From: Sphingomonas sp. | GTDB taxonomy: Bacteria > Pseudomonadota > Alphaproteobacteria > Sphingomonadales > Sphingomonadaceae | Assembly (NCBI GenBank): GCA_003248865.1 | Contig: QFPK01000016.1 | Span: forward strand, 76,241 to 140,240 | DNA length: 64,000 nt | Direction of reading: 5' to 3' | Part shown: positions 24,729 through 32,548 of the stretch, piece after piece | Position numbering within the stretch: the first letter of the stretch is position 1 | Layout of the letters: each line of letters begins with the position of its first letter | Notes under the pieces: generated by a model | The model's input: only the letters and a program-made list of their open reading frames with translations | Told to the model about the DNA's origin: nothing | Database searches by the model: none | Program-made: the position numbers and the translations under genes

Positions 24729-25442
24729 TCAGGCGCGCAGCAACGGTCCCGCGCCCCGGCGCCTCATGGCGGCGCCCGTCAGGCCGAACCCCGCGATCAT
24801 CAAGGCCCAGCTCGCCGGTTCCGGCACGCCGGGCGCCACGGGCGCCTTCGCTTCCAGCACCACATTGTCCAGCCCGACCCCCAGGTTTGAGGAACCAAGG
24901 CTGGTGCTGGCATACAGGCCGATCTTCACCGGCGAGCCGGTCCCGACGAAGCCATAGCTGTAACGCGCCCAGTTGAAGCCGTTCGAGTTGCCGACCTGCA
25001 CGGTGTAGCTGCCGGCCAGCACATTGTTGACGTAAAGATCGACGGTCGCCGGACCATAGCTGCCGTAATAGTAAACGGCGCCGACATCGAACGAGACCAG
25101 ATAGCTGGTGCCGACCGTCGTGGCGACGCCGTCAGACAGCACACCCGCCCCACGCCCGACATTGCCCGTCAGGTCCAGCCATTGCACCCCGTCAGTCCCG
25201 CTCAGGCCCGGGAAGGCACTGTTATTCGTCAGCTGAACAACCGGGTCGCCGCCGGGCAGCCTGTCTACGGTCCAGCCCGTGATCGCCGTGCTGCCGAGGG
25301 AATAATAAGCGACGTTGGTGGACAGGCTGGTCAGCACCGGCTGCTCGAAACTGCCGTTCGCCAGCAGATTGGCCGCCTGTGCGCCGCCGGTCAGCGATGC
25401 AAATGTTAACGCCGTGAAACCAATGCGAAAAATCAAGTTCAT
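24729..25442 (-). CDS. PEPxxWA-CTERM exported protein (DUF642-like)
   Basis: A 237-residue secreted protein. Signal peptide MNLIFRIGFTALTFASLTGGAQA; the mature protein begins NLLANGSFEQP, a phrase typical of DUF642/carbohydrate-binding-like beta-sandwiches. It is rich in Ser, Tyr and Gly, with TGWTVDRLPGGDPVVQL and GTDGVQWLDLTG. The C-terminus has the sorting signal VPEPASWALMIAGFGLTGAA followed by MRRR: the PEPxxWA motif, one membrane span and a basic end, recognised by a sphingomonad exosortase. No exosortase gene is in the window. Probably an extracellular or surface matrix protein. Confidence 0.88.
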   Translation of the reverse strand: MNLIFRIGFTALTFASLTGGAQAANLLANGSFEQPVLTSLSTNVAYYSLGSTAITGWTVDRLPGGDPVVQLTNNSAFPGLSGTDGVQWLDLTGNVGRGAGVLSDGVATTVGTSYLVSFDVGAVYYYGSYGPATVDLYVNNVLAGSYTVQVGNSNGFNWARYSYGFVGTGSPVKIGLYASTSLGSSNLGVGLDNVVLEAKAPVAPGVPEPASWALMIAGFGLTGAAMRRRGAGPLLRA

Positions 25443-25468
25443 GTCGGTGCCCCCGTTGAAGGTTTCGC

Positions 25469-25497
25469 CCGTTATGGTGGCCCATTTGCGCCGTCAA
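25469..25497 (-). promoter_or_regulatory. possible promoter for the leftward PEPxxWA-CTERM gene
   Basis: -35 TTGACG (25497-25492) and a weak -10 TAACGG (25474-25469), spacer 17 bp, about 27 bp upstream of the ATG. It does not carry the repeat box found before the other two PEPxxWA-CTERM genes. Confidence 0.4.
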
Positions 25498-25589
25498 CGG
25501 GGCTCCGGAAGATTGTCGGATTTCTACAAGTCGGCGGCCTTTTCGCCGCGATGGCCGGCCGCGTCCCACCCACTTCAGCCGAATATTTC

Positions 25590-25617
25590 TCCGATCAGGA
25601 TTATTGTCCTGATCGGA
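25590..25617. promoter_or_regulatory. inverted repeat upstream of amidohydrolase
   Basis: Perfect 11-bp inverted repeat TCCGATCAGGA / TCCTGATCGGA with a TTATTG spacer, ending 52 bp before the amidohydrolase ATG. It is followed by AAAA rather than T's, so an operator is more likely than a terminator. Confidence 0.5.
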
Positions 25618-25669
25618 AAATCATCATAGCATCCCCTAAACGTCGCGCATGACCAACAGGGAGATATCG

Positions 25670-27142
25670 ATGAAGGCCGCATTCCTCCTCGCCACGCTGA
25701 TCGCGGCCACTTCCGCTTCGGCACAAACCTACGACATCGTGATTTCGGGCGGCCGGGTCATGGATCCCAACAGCGGATATGATGCAGTCGCAGACGTCGG
25801 CATCACCGGCCGCAGCATCACCGAAATCTCCACCACGCCGCTCAAGGGCAAGAAGCGCATCGATGCGCGCGGGCTGGTCGTGGCGCCGGGCTTCATCGAT
25901 CTCCACGCCCATGGCCAGCACGACAAGGGCCAGTATTTCCAGCTTCTGGACGGCGTCACCACCGCAATCGACGGCGAAGGCGGCGCGATGCCCATCAAGG
26001 CCTATGTGGCGACATTGCAGGGCAAGGCCGTGGTCAATTTCGGCGCCTCGGCCTCGCACCAGTGCGCCCGCAAGGAAGCCATCGTTGGCGAACCCTGCAC
26101 GGGCCACAACGCCACCACAGCCAATGCCCGGGTCGACCGGCGCGCCTTCACCGCCGCCGCGACACCCGAGCAGCAGCAGGCGATTGTCGCGGCGCTGGAC
26201 CGCGAAGTCGAAGCCGGCGCGCTCGGCTATGGCCTTGGCATCGAATATACGCCGGGCGCGGGCCGCGGCGAGATCTTCGACATCTTCAAGGCGGCCGCTG
26301 CCCGAGAGGCGCCGGTCTTCGTCCATGTCCGCAGCCGCCCGCTCGATCAGGCGCCCGGCGTTCCCATTGCGGTGGTGCAGGAAGTCATCGCTAACGCCGC
26401 TGTTACCGGCGCACCGCTGCAGATCGTCCACCTCCATTCCACCGGCCTGAAGGACACGCCCGTGCTGCTGGAGATGGTGAAGATGGCGCAGGCGCGCGGC
26501 CTCGACATCACCTCGGAAGCCTACCCCTACACCGCCGGCAGCACCGCGATCGGGTCCGAGTTCTTCCGGGACGGCTGGCAGGAACGGACCGGCGCCACCT
26601 ATGCCGATCTGCAATGGCCCGCCACCGGGGAGCGGCTGACGAAAGAGAGCTTCGAACGCTATCGCCGCGAGCAGCCAGGCTCAGCCGTGGTGATCCACAT
26701 CATCCCCGAACAGATTGTGGACATGGTCATCGCCGACCCCGCGATCGCGATCGCCTCCGACGGCATGCCATGGCGCACGTCCGGCGAGCATCCGCGCGGG
26801 GCTGGCACCTATTCACGGGTGCTGGGCAAATATGTCCGGGAACGCAAGGCGCTCGACCTGATGACGGCGCTGCGCAAGATGACGATCATGCCCGCCCGGC
26901 GGCTGGATGGGATCTCGCCGCAGATGGCGCGCAAGGGCCGGATCGCACCTGGAATGGATGCAGACCTGACCCTGTTCGACCCGGCGACCGTGATCGACGC
27001 GGCGACCTTCGAAAAGCCGATGCAACCCTCCCGCGGCATTCGCCATGTGCTGGTGAATGGCCAGCCCATTGTCCAGAACGGCAAGCTGGTTCCGAACATC
27101 TGGCCCGGCGAACCCATCCTGGGTGCCGGAAAGGGGCAATAA
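25670..27142 (+). CDS. exported amidohydrolase, D-aminoacylase/N-acyl-D-amino-acid deacylase type
   Basis: A 490-residue metal-dependent hydrolase with signal peptide MKAAFLLATLIAATSASAQ, hence periplasmic. It has the N-terminal small beta domain (YDIVISGGRVMDPNSGYDAVADVGI) and the HxH metal motif (FIDLHAHGQH). Histidines in IVHLHSTG, a conserved Asp in IASDGMPW and the C-terminal GMDADLTLFDP / VLVNGQPIVQNGKL close the barrel. This order fits the D-aminoacylase branch, which removes acyl groups from D-amino acids, but a hydantoinase/isoaspartyl-type substrate is possible. Start: AGGGAG six bases before ATG 25670; the frame begins at 25649 but without a signal peptide there. It converges with the HTH-TPR gene with only 2 bp between stops. 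Confidence 0.85.
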   Translation: MKAAFLLATLIAATSASAQTYDIVISGGRVMDPNSGYDAVADVGITGRSITEISTTPLKGKKRIDARGLVVAPGFIDLHAHGQHDKGQYFQLLDGVTTAIDGEGGAMPIKAYVATLQGKAVVNFGASASHQCARKEAIVGEPCTGHNATTANARVDRRAFTAAATPEQQQAIVAALDREVEAGALGYGLGIEYTPGAGRGEIFDIFKAAAAREAPVFVHVRSRPLDQAPGVPIAVVQEVIANAAVTGAPLQIVHLHSTGLKDTPVLLEMVKMAQARGLDITSEAYPYTAGSTAIGSEFFRDGWQERTGATYADLQWPATGERLTKESFERYRREQPGSAVVIHIIPEQIVDMVIADPAIAIASDGMPWRTSGEHPRGAGTYSRVLGKYVRERKALDLMTALRKMTIMPARRLDGISPQMARKGRIAPGMDADLTLFDPATVIDAATFEKPMQPSRGIRHVLVNGQPIVQNGKLVPNIWPGEPILGAGKGQ

Positions 27143-27144
27143 GC

Positions 27145-28701
27145 TCAGGGGCAGTAGCGCTGCCTTGCGTCCTTCAGCAAACGCAGCGTCTCTGCCCTGT
27201 CATAGCCGGTGAGCTGCCCGGCCTTCTCCATCTCGCCCACAAGCCCGCCTGCCTCGGCATAGAGCGCGCAGGCCTCGCCACGCCGCCCCACCGCGGCCAA
27301 CGTATCTGCCAGGGTCGCCTGCGCCTTCATCAGCATCCGCCGCCGGTCGGCTTCCTCCGGCCGCGCCTCCAGCCACTGCCGGCGTTCCGCGACGGCCTCG
27401 CTCAGCACGGGAACCGCCCGCGCATAATCCCGCATCCCGGCCAGCGCCTGCCCATAGGACAGGCGTGTCACCCACACCCACACCCGGACGGCTTCATCGC
27501 TGGGATCGGCCCGCGCCATCGCCTGCCAGCCCGCCAAAGCACCGGCCAGAATGGGCGCAGCCTCTGCCGGCCGCTGCATCTGGATCAGCGTGCCGCCCAG
27601 ATTCCACGTCTGGCGAAGCAGGGACCAGCGCAGCCGGCTGTCATCGGGCCAGCGCTTCAGCGCGCCCTCGGCGGACAACACCGCCTGCTGATAGGTCTTC
27701 AGCGCCCCTTCGAGATCGTCCAGATAATAGAGCGCCTCCGCCTCGAAATCGAGCGCGCGGGTCTGCTGCAGGGCCTGCAGCGCATCTCCGGCCGCCACCC
27801 GTTCCACCTTGCGCGCCGCCTCGGCCGACCGGGCATAATCACCCTTCCAGCCCAGAATCGCGCTTTCCGCCATCCACCAGTCTCCCGTCAGCGCGCCCAT
27901 CCCGTCCGACAGCGCCACCTCGCGGGATTGCGCCAGCAGATCCCCGGCGGCTTTCAGATCGCCGTCTCCAGCCGCTTGCCGGGCCGCTTCGATCTGCACG
28001 CGCGCCCGAACCTCGGCGGCTGCGGCGCTGCGGTCGCCCTGCAACAGAACAAGCGACCGATCCAGCGATTGCCGTGCTGCGCTGCGGTCGCGCAGGCTCG
28101 GCCGGTCGATGGCGTTCTGCAACACCGCGAGCCGCCGATAGCCCTCGGCGGCCTCCTGCTTCAACGCAGGCGGCGCATCGGGCAGAGCCGCCACCCGGCC
28201 CAGCACCTGCACGGCCTCTTTCGCGAGCGCCGCGCGCACGCCCACCGTGCCCGGCTGGCTGTCCAGCTGGTCGTTCAGCGCCGCCACCTGCGCACCGGCC
28301 AGCCGCTTCAGGTCTGCGACGCTGGCATCGGCCACCTGTGCCGTGTCGGCCGCGCGCTTGCCCATCCACAGCGCCGCCCCCGCCGCCAGCGCCAGCAGCA
28401 CCAGCGCCACGGTCAGCCAGGGCCGCTTCGGTTCGGGCGGCACCTCCGGCCCGGCGTCCGCCGGCGCTGCGCTGCCGCCGCCGGCCCGGTCGCGTTCCAC
28501 CCAGGCTTTCAGTTCATTCTCATAGGCGAACACCGGCGCGCGCGGCTCACCCGGCACCCGATGCACCGGCAGCCCGCGGGAAGCTTCCCACCGCTTTACC
28601 GTGCGCTCGTCCACCCCGAACCAGCGGCCGATTTCCTTCCAGCCGCGCAGGCGCACGGCCTTTCCCGCAACTGCCGTGTCTGAAAGGGATTCCGACGCCA
28701 T
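27145..28701 (-). CDS. membrane-anchored HTH regulator with periplasmic TPR-like domain
   Basis: A 518-residue three-part protein. Residues ~15-70 form a MerR/excisionase-like helix-turn-helix (LRGWKEIGRWFGVDERTVKRWEASRGLPVHR, then FAYENELKAWVER). A Pro/Ala linker leads to one membrane span at ~95-114 (WLTVALVLLALAAGAALW). The rest (~120-518) is all-helical with TPR-like repeats (e.g. AEALYYLDDLEGALKTYQQAVLSAEGAL, AEAAPILAGALAGWQAM). The layout suggests a one-component sensor: TPR outside, DNA-binding domain inside. It is divergent from a PEPxxWA-CTERM gene, and the shared region contains the 47-bp repeat box, so it is the obvious candidate to bind that box. Start ATG 28701; a GTG two codons upstream is possible, and a TTAGACT sequence 8 bp before the ATG may mean a nearly leaderless transcript. 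Confidence 0.75.
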   Translation of the reverse strand: MASESLSDTAVAGKAVRLRGWKEIGRWFGVDERTVKRWEASRGLPVHRVPGEPRAPVFAYENELKAWVERDRAGGGSAAPADAGPEVPPEPKRPWLTVALVLLALAAGAALWMGKRAADTAQVADASVADLKRLAGAQVAALNDQLDSQPGTVGVRAALAKEAVQVLGRVAALPDAPPALKQEAAEGYRRLAVLQNAIDRPSLRDRSAARQSLDRSLVLLQGDRSAAAAEVRARVQIEAARQAAGDGDLKAAGDLLAQSREVALSDGMGALTGDWWMAESAILGWKGDYARSAEAARKVERVAAGDALQALQQTRALDFEAEALYYLDDLEGALKTYQQAVLSAEGALKRWPDDSRLRWSLLRQTWNLGGTLIQMQRPAEAAPILAGALAGWQAMARADPSDEAVRVWVWVTRLSYGQALAGMRDYARAVPVLSEAVAERRQWLEARPEEADRRRMLMKAQATLADTLAAVGRRGEACALYAEAGGLVGEMEKAGQLTGYDRAETLRLLKDARQRYCP

Positions 28702-28745
28702 GGGCACAGTCTAACTGGCTCGTCCTCTCCTGTCATCGGGGCCTG

Positions 28746-28792
28746 TGTCCTGACATGCCCCGACCTGTCCCGACACGGGGGGACGATTAACC
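28746..28792 (+). promoter_or_regulatory. 47-bp repeat box, copy 1 (divergent regulator/PEPxxWA-CTERM promoter)
   Basis: 42 of 47 bases match the copy at 30152-30198. It starts with three direct repeats at exactly 10-bp spacing (TGTCCTGACA, TGCCCCGACC, TGTCCCGACA) and ends in CGGGGGGACGATTAACC. A second ATTAACC follows at 28799-28805. Direct repeats one helical turn apart are typical of a protein-binding array. It lies 45 bp from the HTH-TPR start and 67 bp from the PEPxxWA-CTERM start. Confidence 0.75.
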
Positions 28793-28859
28793 TGCCCCAT
28801 TAACCCTAGCTTCTGGCCGTGGCGCGGAGGGATCGCGCCACGAAGAACAGGGGTTCATC

Positions 28860-29960
28860 ATGCGCATCACCATTTCGAAACTGATCGGCCTTACGGCGCT
28901 CGGCTTGCCCGCGCTTCTCTGGGCCGCACCCTCCCTCGCGGCTTCGCAGGCCTGGGATTATTGCACCTTCAACGGCAACGGCATCGGCAGCACGCCGGAT
29001 CCCCGGTCCTGCGCCAGCGTCAGCGTCAGCGGCTATCCGTATGGAAACTGGGGGCAGGGTTCAGGCGCCTACATCGCCGTCGGCAACAACGGCGCTGTGT
29101 CACAGGCCAGCGCCACGGAAGGGATGGCCAACGGCTACAGCTCCAGCAGCTGGGACGCCGGCTGGTCCAACTCGGCATCGGCCTATTCCAACAGCGGCTC
29201 GGTCGCCTTCGCCTCCGGCGACCTCGGCAAGGGTCAACTGAAAGCCTATGGCCACAATGAGGATGTCTCGGCCACGGCGCGCGGCGCCTTCGCCAACACC
29301 CGCATCAGCGACATCATCACCTTCAACAACACCTCGGGCGCAACCGCCTACATCAGCTTCGGCTACAGCTTCGACGGGCTCTATACCGCACCGCTCGGCT
29401 ATACCGACGGCTATATGTCGGGCGCGATCGGCCTTGCCCTCAGCAATGTCTATGACGTGATCGACGGCACGCCCGTCAGCTGGCTCACCTGGGCCAACAG
29501 CGGCCAGTTTATCGGCGGTATCGCCCAGGCCAACTGGGATATGAACAACGGCAATTTCCTGCAGAACTATTACTACTCAGGCACAGCCGACGACTTCCAG
29601 TTCACCCAGAATTTCGACTGGGGGGCGGGCGTTGTGGAGGGCACCTTCCTGACCACCATCGCCGTTCCGGTCGGCTATTCCCAGCTGGGCTTCGCCTTCA
29701 CGCTGGAGCTGGATTGCCGCGGCCGCGCCGCCACCTGCGGCTTCGGCCACACCGGCGCGCTGGATATCGGCGACACGCCGGACGGCGTGAGCTGGACATC
29801 GAAATCCGGCGTGCTCTTCTCCACGCTGGAACAGCCCGGCACGCCGGGCGGCGGGGTCGGCGGCGTTCCCGAACCTGCCACCTGGGCCATGCTGATCGTC
29901 GGTTTCGGAGCTGTCGGCGTTGCAGCACGCCGCCGGCACGCCCTGCGGGTAACGGCCTGA
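28860..29960 (+). CDS. PEPxxWA-CTERM exported protein, 366 residues
   Basis: Signal peptide MRITISKLIGLTALGLPALLWAAPSLAA. The mature part is rich in Gly, Ser, Asn and Tyr with no catalytic motif (e.g. SGYPYGNWGQGSGAYIAVGNN, ISFGYSFDGLYTAPLGYTDGY), probably a beta-sandwich. A Gly-rich linker leads to the sorting signal VPEPATWAMLIVGFGAVGVAARRR. It is likely surface or matrix material processed by an exosortase encoded elsewhere. The C-terminal signal is almost identical to that of the next gene (VPEPATWAMLITGFGLVGVAARRR), although the bodies differ. Expression is probably under the repeat box upstream. An AGAACAGGGG purine tract precedes the ATG. Confidence 0.9.
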   Translation: MRITISKLIGLTALGLPALLWAAPSLAASQAWDYCTFNGNGIGSTPDPRSCASVSVSGYPYGNWGQGSGAYIAVGNNGAVSQASATEGMANGYSSSSWDAGWSNSASAYSNSGSVAFASGDLGKGQLKAYGHNEDVSATARGAFANTRISDIITFNNTSGATAYISFGYSFDGLYTAPLGYTDGYMSGAIGLALSNVYDVIDGTPVSWLTWANSGQFIGGIAQANWDMNNGNFLQNYYYSGTADDFQFTQNFDWGAGVVEGTFLTTIAVPVGYSQLGFAFTLELDCRGRAATCGFGHTGALDIGDTPDGVSWTSKSGVLFSTLEQPGTPGGGVGGVPEPATWAMLIVGFGAVGVAARRRHALRVTA

Positions 29961-29996
29961 TCCCGTAACCCAGGCCTAAAGCACAGGGCGTGACGG

Positions 29997-30026
29997 AAGG
30001 GCCGGGCGTGCAATCGCCCGGCCCTT
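29997..30026 (+). terminator. terminator after the first rightward PEPxxWA-CTERM gene
   Basis: 12-bp stem AAGGGCCGGGCG / CGCCCGGCCCTT, loop TGCAAT, continuing CTCG. The rest of the 29,961-30,272 gap shows no gene; it holds the second repeat box. Confidence 0.7.
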
Positions 30027-30151
30027 CTCGCGTGCGGTTTCCACCATCATCCGAATCTCGAAAAAGCGCTCTTTCTCAAGGCTATGGAAACCATCTTTCT
30101 GGGCACGAATGCCGCGATCCTCCCGAGTTCCACATCTGCTCAAAGGGAGAA

Positions 30152-30198
30152 TGTCCCGTCATGCCCCGTCATGTCCCGACACGGGGGGAAGATTAACC
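30152..30198 (+). promoter_or_regulatory. 47-bp repeat box, copy 2
   Basis: Second copy of the 28746-28792 element. Its three direct repeats are cleaner: TGTCCCGTCA, TGCCCCGTCA, TGTCCCGACA, each 10 bp, followed by CGGGGGGAAGATTAACC. It ends 74 bp before the ATG of the next PEPxxWA-CTERM gene. Similarity to copy 1 stops sharply at both ends, while the genes differ, which argues for selection on the box. Confidence 0.75.
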
Positions 30199-30272
30199 AA
30201 GCGCTTCAATGGCACCTGAAGTTGTGCGGCAGGCAGGGGCCCGGCCGTCGGAACAACAGGAGGAATTCAACA

Positions 30273-30965
30273 ATGCGCACTCTTCTCGCCAGCCTTGCCG
30301 GCTCGCTGCTGCTTGCCGCGGTACCCTCGGCTGCCAACGCCGCCACCTGCCCGTCCGGGCCGCCCACCATCCTGACCTACAGCATCAACCCGCTGGTCTC
30401 GGATGTCAGCAATGTCATCCATTTCAACACCAACCCCGGCTGCGGCGCGGGGCGGGGCGGCACCTTCAACTTCGAAGGCGGCACGGGTACCTCCTTCGAC
30501 CTCTGGTACGGAGAGCCCCAGTCCCAGCTGTTCCTGATGGGCACCGCGCAGAACCTGCCCGGAGACCCCGAAGGCCAGAAGCATATCGTGATCTTCGGCA
30601 ACACCGACTGGGTTGCCGCCGCCGACGGCATCGCCTGGGGCACGCTGTTCCCGACCGTGCTCGAAAGCCAGCTGATCGCGGCCCTGGAAGATGCGGCGAC
30701 CGGCGAGGGGCAGCAAAGCTCCTATGATCTGATCGACAGCTTCTGGTTCGATCTTGCCTTGCCTTCGGGCCTGTATTTCGGCCCGAACTCCAACTTCTCC
30801 GTGATCGCCTTCAGCACCGGGCAGGTCATCGGCAGCGGCAGCGTCACCAGCACCAGCATTCCCGGCGCCGTGCCGGAGCCGGCGACATGGGCCATGCTGA
30901 TCACGGGCTTCGGACTCGTCGGCGTTGCAGCGCGCCGCCGGCATGCCCGCCGGGTGGCGGCCTGA
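30273..30965 (+). CDS. PEPxxWA-CTERM exported protein, 230 residues
   Basis: Signal peptide MRTLLASLAGSLLLAAVPSAANA, then a ~175-residue domain of unknown type (LTYSINPLVSDVSNVIHFNT, EGGTGTSFDLWYGEPQSQLFLMG, SSYDLIDSFWFDLALPSGLYF). It ends with the sorting signal VPEPATWAMLITGFGLVGVA and a basic tail. Two Cys near the N-terminus (ATCPSGPP and GCGAG) could form a disulfide. The start at 30273 follows a near-perfect AGGAGG at 8-base spacing; the open frame to 30084 runs through the repeat box and is not coding. Same probable regulator as the preceding gene. Confidence 0.88.
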   Translation: MRTLLASLAGSLLLAAVPSAANAATCPSGPPTILTYSINPLVSDVSNVIHFNTNPGCGAGRGGTFNFEGGTGTSFDLWYGEPQSQLFLMGTAQNLPGDPEGQKHIVIFGNTDWVAAADGIAWGTLFPTVLESQLIAALEDAATGEGQQSSYDLIDSFWFDLALPSGLYFGPNSNFSVIAFSTGQVIGSGSVTSTSIPGAVPEPATWAMLITGFGLVGVAARRRHARRVAA

Positions 30966-30997
30966 TCCCGGATCAGGCCATGCCCCGGGCATGAAGG

Positions 30998-31023
30998 AAG
31001 GGTCGGGGGAAACCCCGGCCCTT
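30998..31023 (+). terminator. terminator after second rightward PEPxxWA-CTERM gene
   Basis: Stem AAGGGTCGGGG / CCCCGGCCCTT (one T-G pair), loop GAAA-like, ending CTTT. Confidence 0.7.
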
Positions 31024-31064
31024 TCGCGTTTCAAACGGCCTCACGCGCGAATAACCATATTGGT

Positions 31065-31080
31065 TGTTCCACGTGGAACA
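31065..31080. other. parS-like centromere site
   Basis: Perfect 16-bp palindrome TGTTCCACGTGGAACA, one symmetric base pair away from the general ParB-binding consensus TGTTTCACGTGAAACA. Such sites are where ParB loads onto the chromosome to drive origin segregation. It lies in a noncoding gap between a PEPxxWA-CTERM gene and rplA. No parA or parB gene is in the window. Confidence 0.75.
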
Positions 31081-31112
31081 TCGTCCTACACTGCAATCTC
31101 AACAGCTTGTCT

Positions 31113-31139
31113 GTAGGAGGTGTAGGATTTGTAGGAATT
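31113..31139. repeat. three 9-bp direct repeats beside the parS-like site
   Basis: GTAGGAGGT, GTAGGATTT and GTAGGAATT in tandem; the inverted core TCCTACA lies at 31084-31090. A partial parS half (TGTTCCACG) follows directly. Function unknown. Confidence 0.5.
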
Positions 31140-31180
31140 GTTCCACGCCATCGGCGTGTTTTGACGGATGCCGGATGCGA

Positions 31181-31210
31181 AAAGAGGCCGGGGTTTCCCC
31201 CGGCCTCTTT
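31181..31210 (-). terminator. terminator after rplKA
   Basis: Perfect 13-bp stem AAAGAGGCCGGGG / CCCCGGCCTCTTT with a 4-base loop; leftward it continues TCGC after a T-run. It ends the rplK-rplA transcript, confirming that rplJL is not read from it. Confidence 0.8.
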
Positions 31211-31233
31211 CCTGTTCAACGATGTGAAAAGGT

Positions 31234-31932
31234 TCAGGCGCCCAGAGCGGTCGCCGGATCCACCTTCACGCCCTTGCCCTGCGTGGAGCTGAGCGCGATC
31301 TTTTCCACATACTTGCCCTTGGCGCCCGACGGCTTGGCCTTCACCAGCGCGTCCAGGAAGGCATCCAGGTTCGCCTTCAGGTCTTCCTGCGCGAAGCTCG
31401 CCTTGCCGAGACCGGCGTGGATGATGCCGGCCTTTTCGACGCGGAACTCGATCTGGCCGCCCTTGGCAGCCTTCACGGCTTCGCCGACGTTCATGGTCAC
31501 GGTGCCCAGCTTCGGGTTCGGCATCAGGCCCTTGGGGCCCAGCACCTTGCCGAGGCGGCCGACGAGACCCATCATGTCGGGCGTCGCGATGCAGCGGTCG
31601 AAATCGATGGTGCCGCCCTGCACGATTTCCAGCAGGTCTTCGGCGCCCACCACGTCTGCGCCGGCAGCCAGCGCTTCCTCGGCCTTCGGGCCGCGGGCGA
31701 ACACGCCCACGCGCACCGTCTTACCGGTGCCCTTGGGCAGCGTCACCATGCCGCGAACCATCTGGTCAGCGTGGCGCGGATCGACGTTCAGGTTCACCGC
31801 CACTTCGATGGTTTCATCGAACTTGGCCGTGGCGTTCGCCTTCACGAGGGAGAGGGCTTCGTCCACCGGGTAGAGCTTCAGCGGCTCGACCGTGGCGGCC
31901 AGCGCCTTCGACTTCTTGGTCAGCTTGGTCAT
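31234..31932 (-). CDS. rplA: 50S ribosomal protein L1
   Basis: A 232-residue ribosomal protein of usual length, forming the L1 stalk that guides deacylated tRNA out. Motifs include DETIEVAVNLNVDPRHADQMVRG, LPKGTGKTVRVGVFA, the signature GRLGKVLGPKGLMPNPKLGTVT and the C-terminal KAKPSGAKGKYVEKIALSSTQG. It follows rplK by 4 bp. L1 normally represses its own mRNA. Confidence 0.98.
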   Translation of the reverse strand: MTKLTKKSKALAATVEPLKLYPVDEALSLVKANATAKFDETIEVAVNLNVDPRHADQMVRGMVTLPKGTGKTVRVGVFARGPKAEEALAAGADVVGAEDLLEIVQGGTIDFDRCIATPDMMGLVGRLGKVLGPKGLMPNPKLGTVTMNVGEAVKAAKGGQIEFRVEKAGIIHAGLGKASFAQEDLKANLDAFLDALVKAKPSGAKGKYVEKIALSSTQGKGVKVDPATALGA

Positions 31933-31936
31933 GGCG

Positions 31937-32371
31937 TCAGCCCTCCACCACTTCGAGGCCCATCGCGCGGGCGGAGCCCTCGATGGTGCGCATGGCCATT
32001 TCGATGTCGTTCGCGTTCAGATCCTTCATCTTCGTCTCGGCGATTTCGCGGATCTGAGACTTCTTCACCTTGCCCACCGGGGCACCCTTGCCGGGCGTGG
32101 TGGAACCGGACTTCAGACCGGCCGCCTTCTTCAGAAGGAAGGTGGCAGGCGGAGTCTTGGTGATGAACGAGAAGCTGCGGTCGGCATAGACGGTGATCAC
32201 GGTGGGGATCGGCATGCCGGGTTCGAGGCTGCCGGTGGCAGCGTTGAAGGCCTTGCAGAATTCCATGATGTTCACACCGCGCTGACCCAGCGCAGGCCCG
32301 ATCGGCGGGCTTGGGGTGGCTTTACCAGCTGCAACCTGCAGCTTGATATAGCCAGTAATCTTCTTTGCCAT
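31937..32371 (-). CDS. rplK: 50S ribosomal protein L11
   Basis: A 144-residue protein of the GTPase-associated centre, needed for RelA activation and termination factor function. It has the typical KLQVAAGKATPSPPIGPALGQRGVNIMEFCKAFN N-terminus and the C-terminal RNA-binding domain (IREIAETKMKDLNANDIEMAMRTIEGSARAMGLEV). GGAG lies 8 bases before the ATG. Confidence 0.98.
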   Translation of the reverse strand: MAKKITGYIKLQVAAGKATPSPPIGPALGQRGVNIMEFCKAFNAATGSLEPGMPIPTVITVYADRSFSFITKTPPATFLLKKAAGLKSGSTTPGKGAPVGKVKKSQIREIAETKMKDLNANDIEMAMRTIEGSARAMGLEVVEG

Positions 32372-32548
32372 ATCATTTGCTCCAAATCAGGTTCGGGTGC
32401 TTGCAAATCGCTTTGCGGGGCGCCCTCCCCTCCGGTTGTGCGGCCGTGTGGTGCATGCGGATCGGGGCGAACCCCTCACCTCCCACGATGTCACCCCCGT
32501 CCGACCGCGGCGCGGGGGAGTTTTTCGGGCGCCGAAGCGCCCAAAACC

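Noticed and set aside
25443..25669. A third copy of the 47-bp PEPxxWA-CTERM box upstream of the 24729-25442 gene
   Set aside because: I looked for the 10-bp repeats on both strands and did not find them; this gene appears to be regulated differently.
32519..32545. GGGCGC/GCGCCC hairpin between nusG and rplK as a terminator
   Set aside because: Leftward it is followed by A's, not T's; more likely a leader structure or chance.
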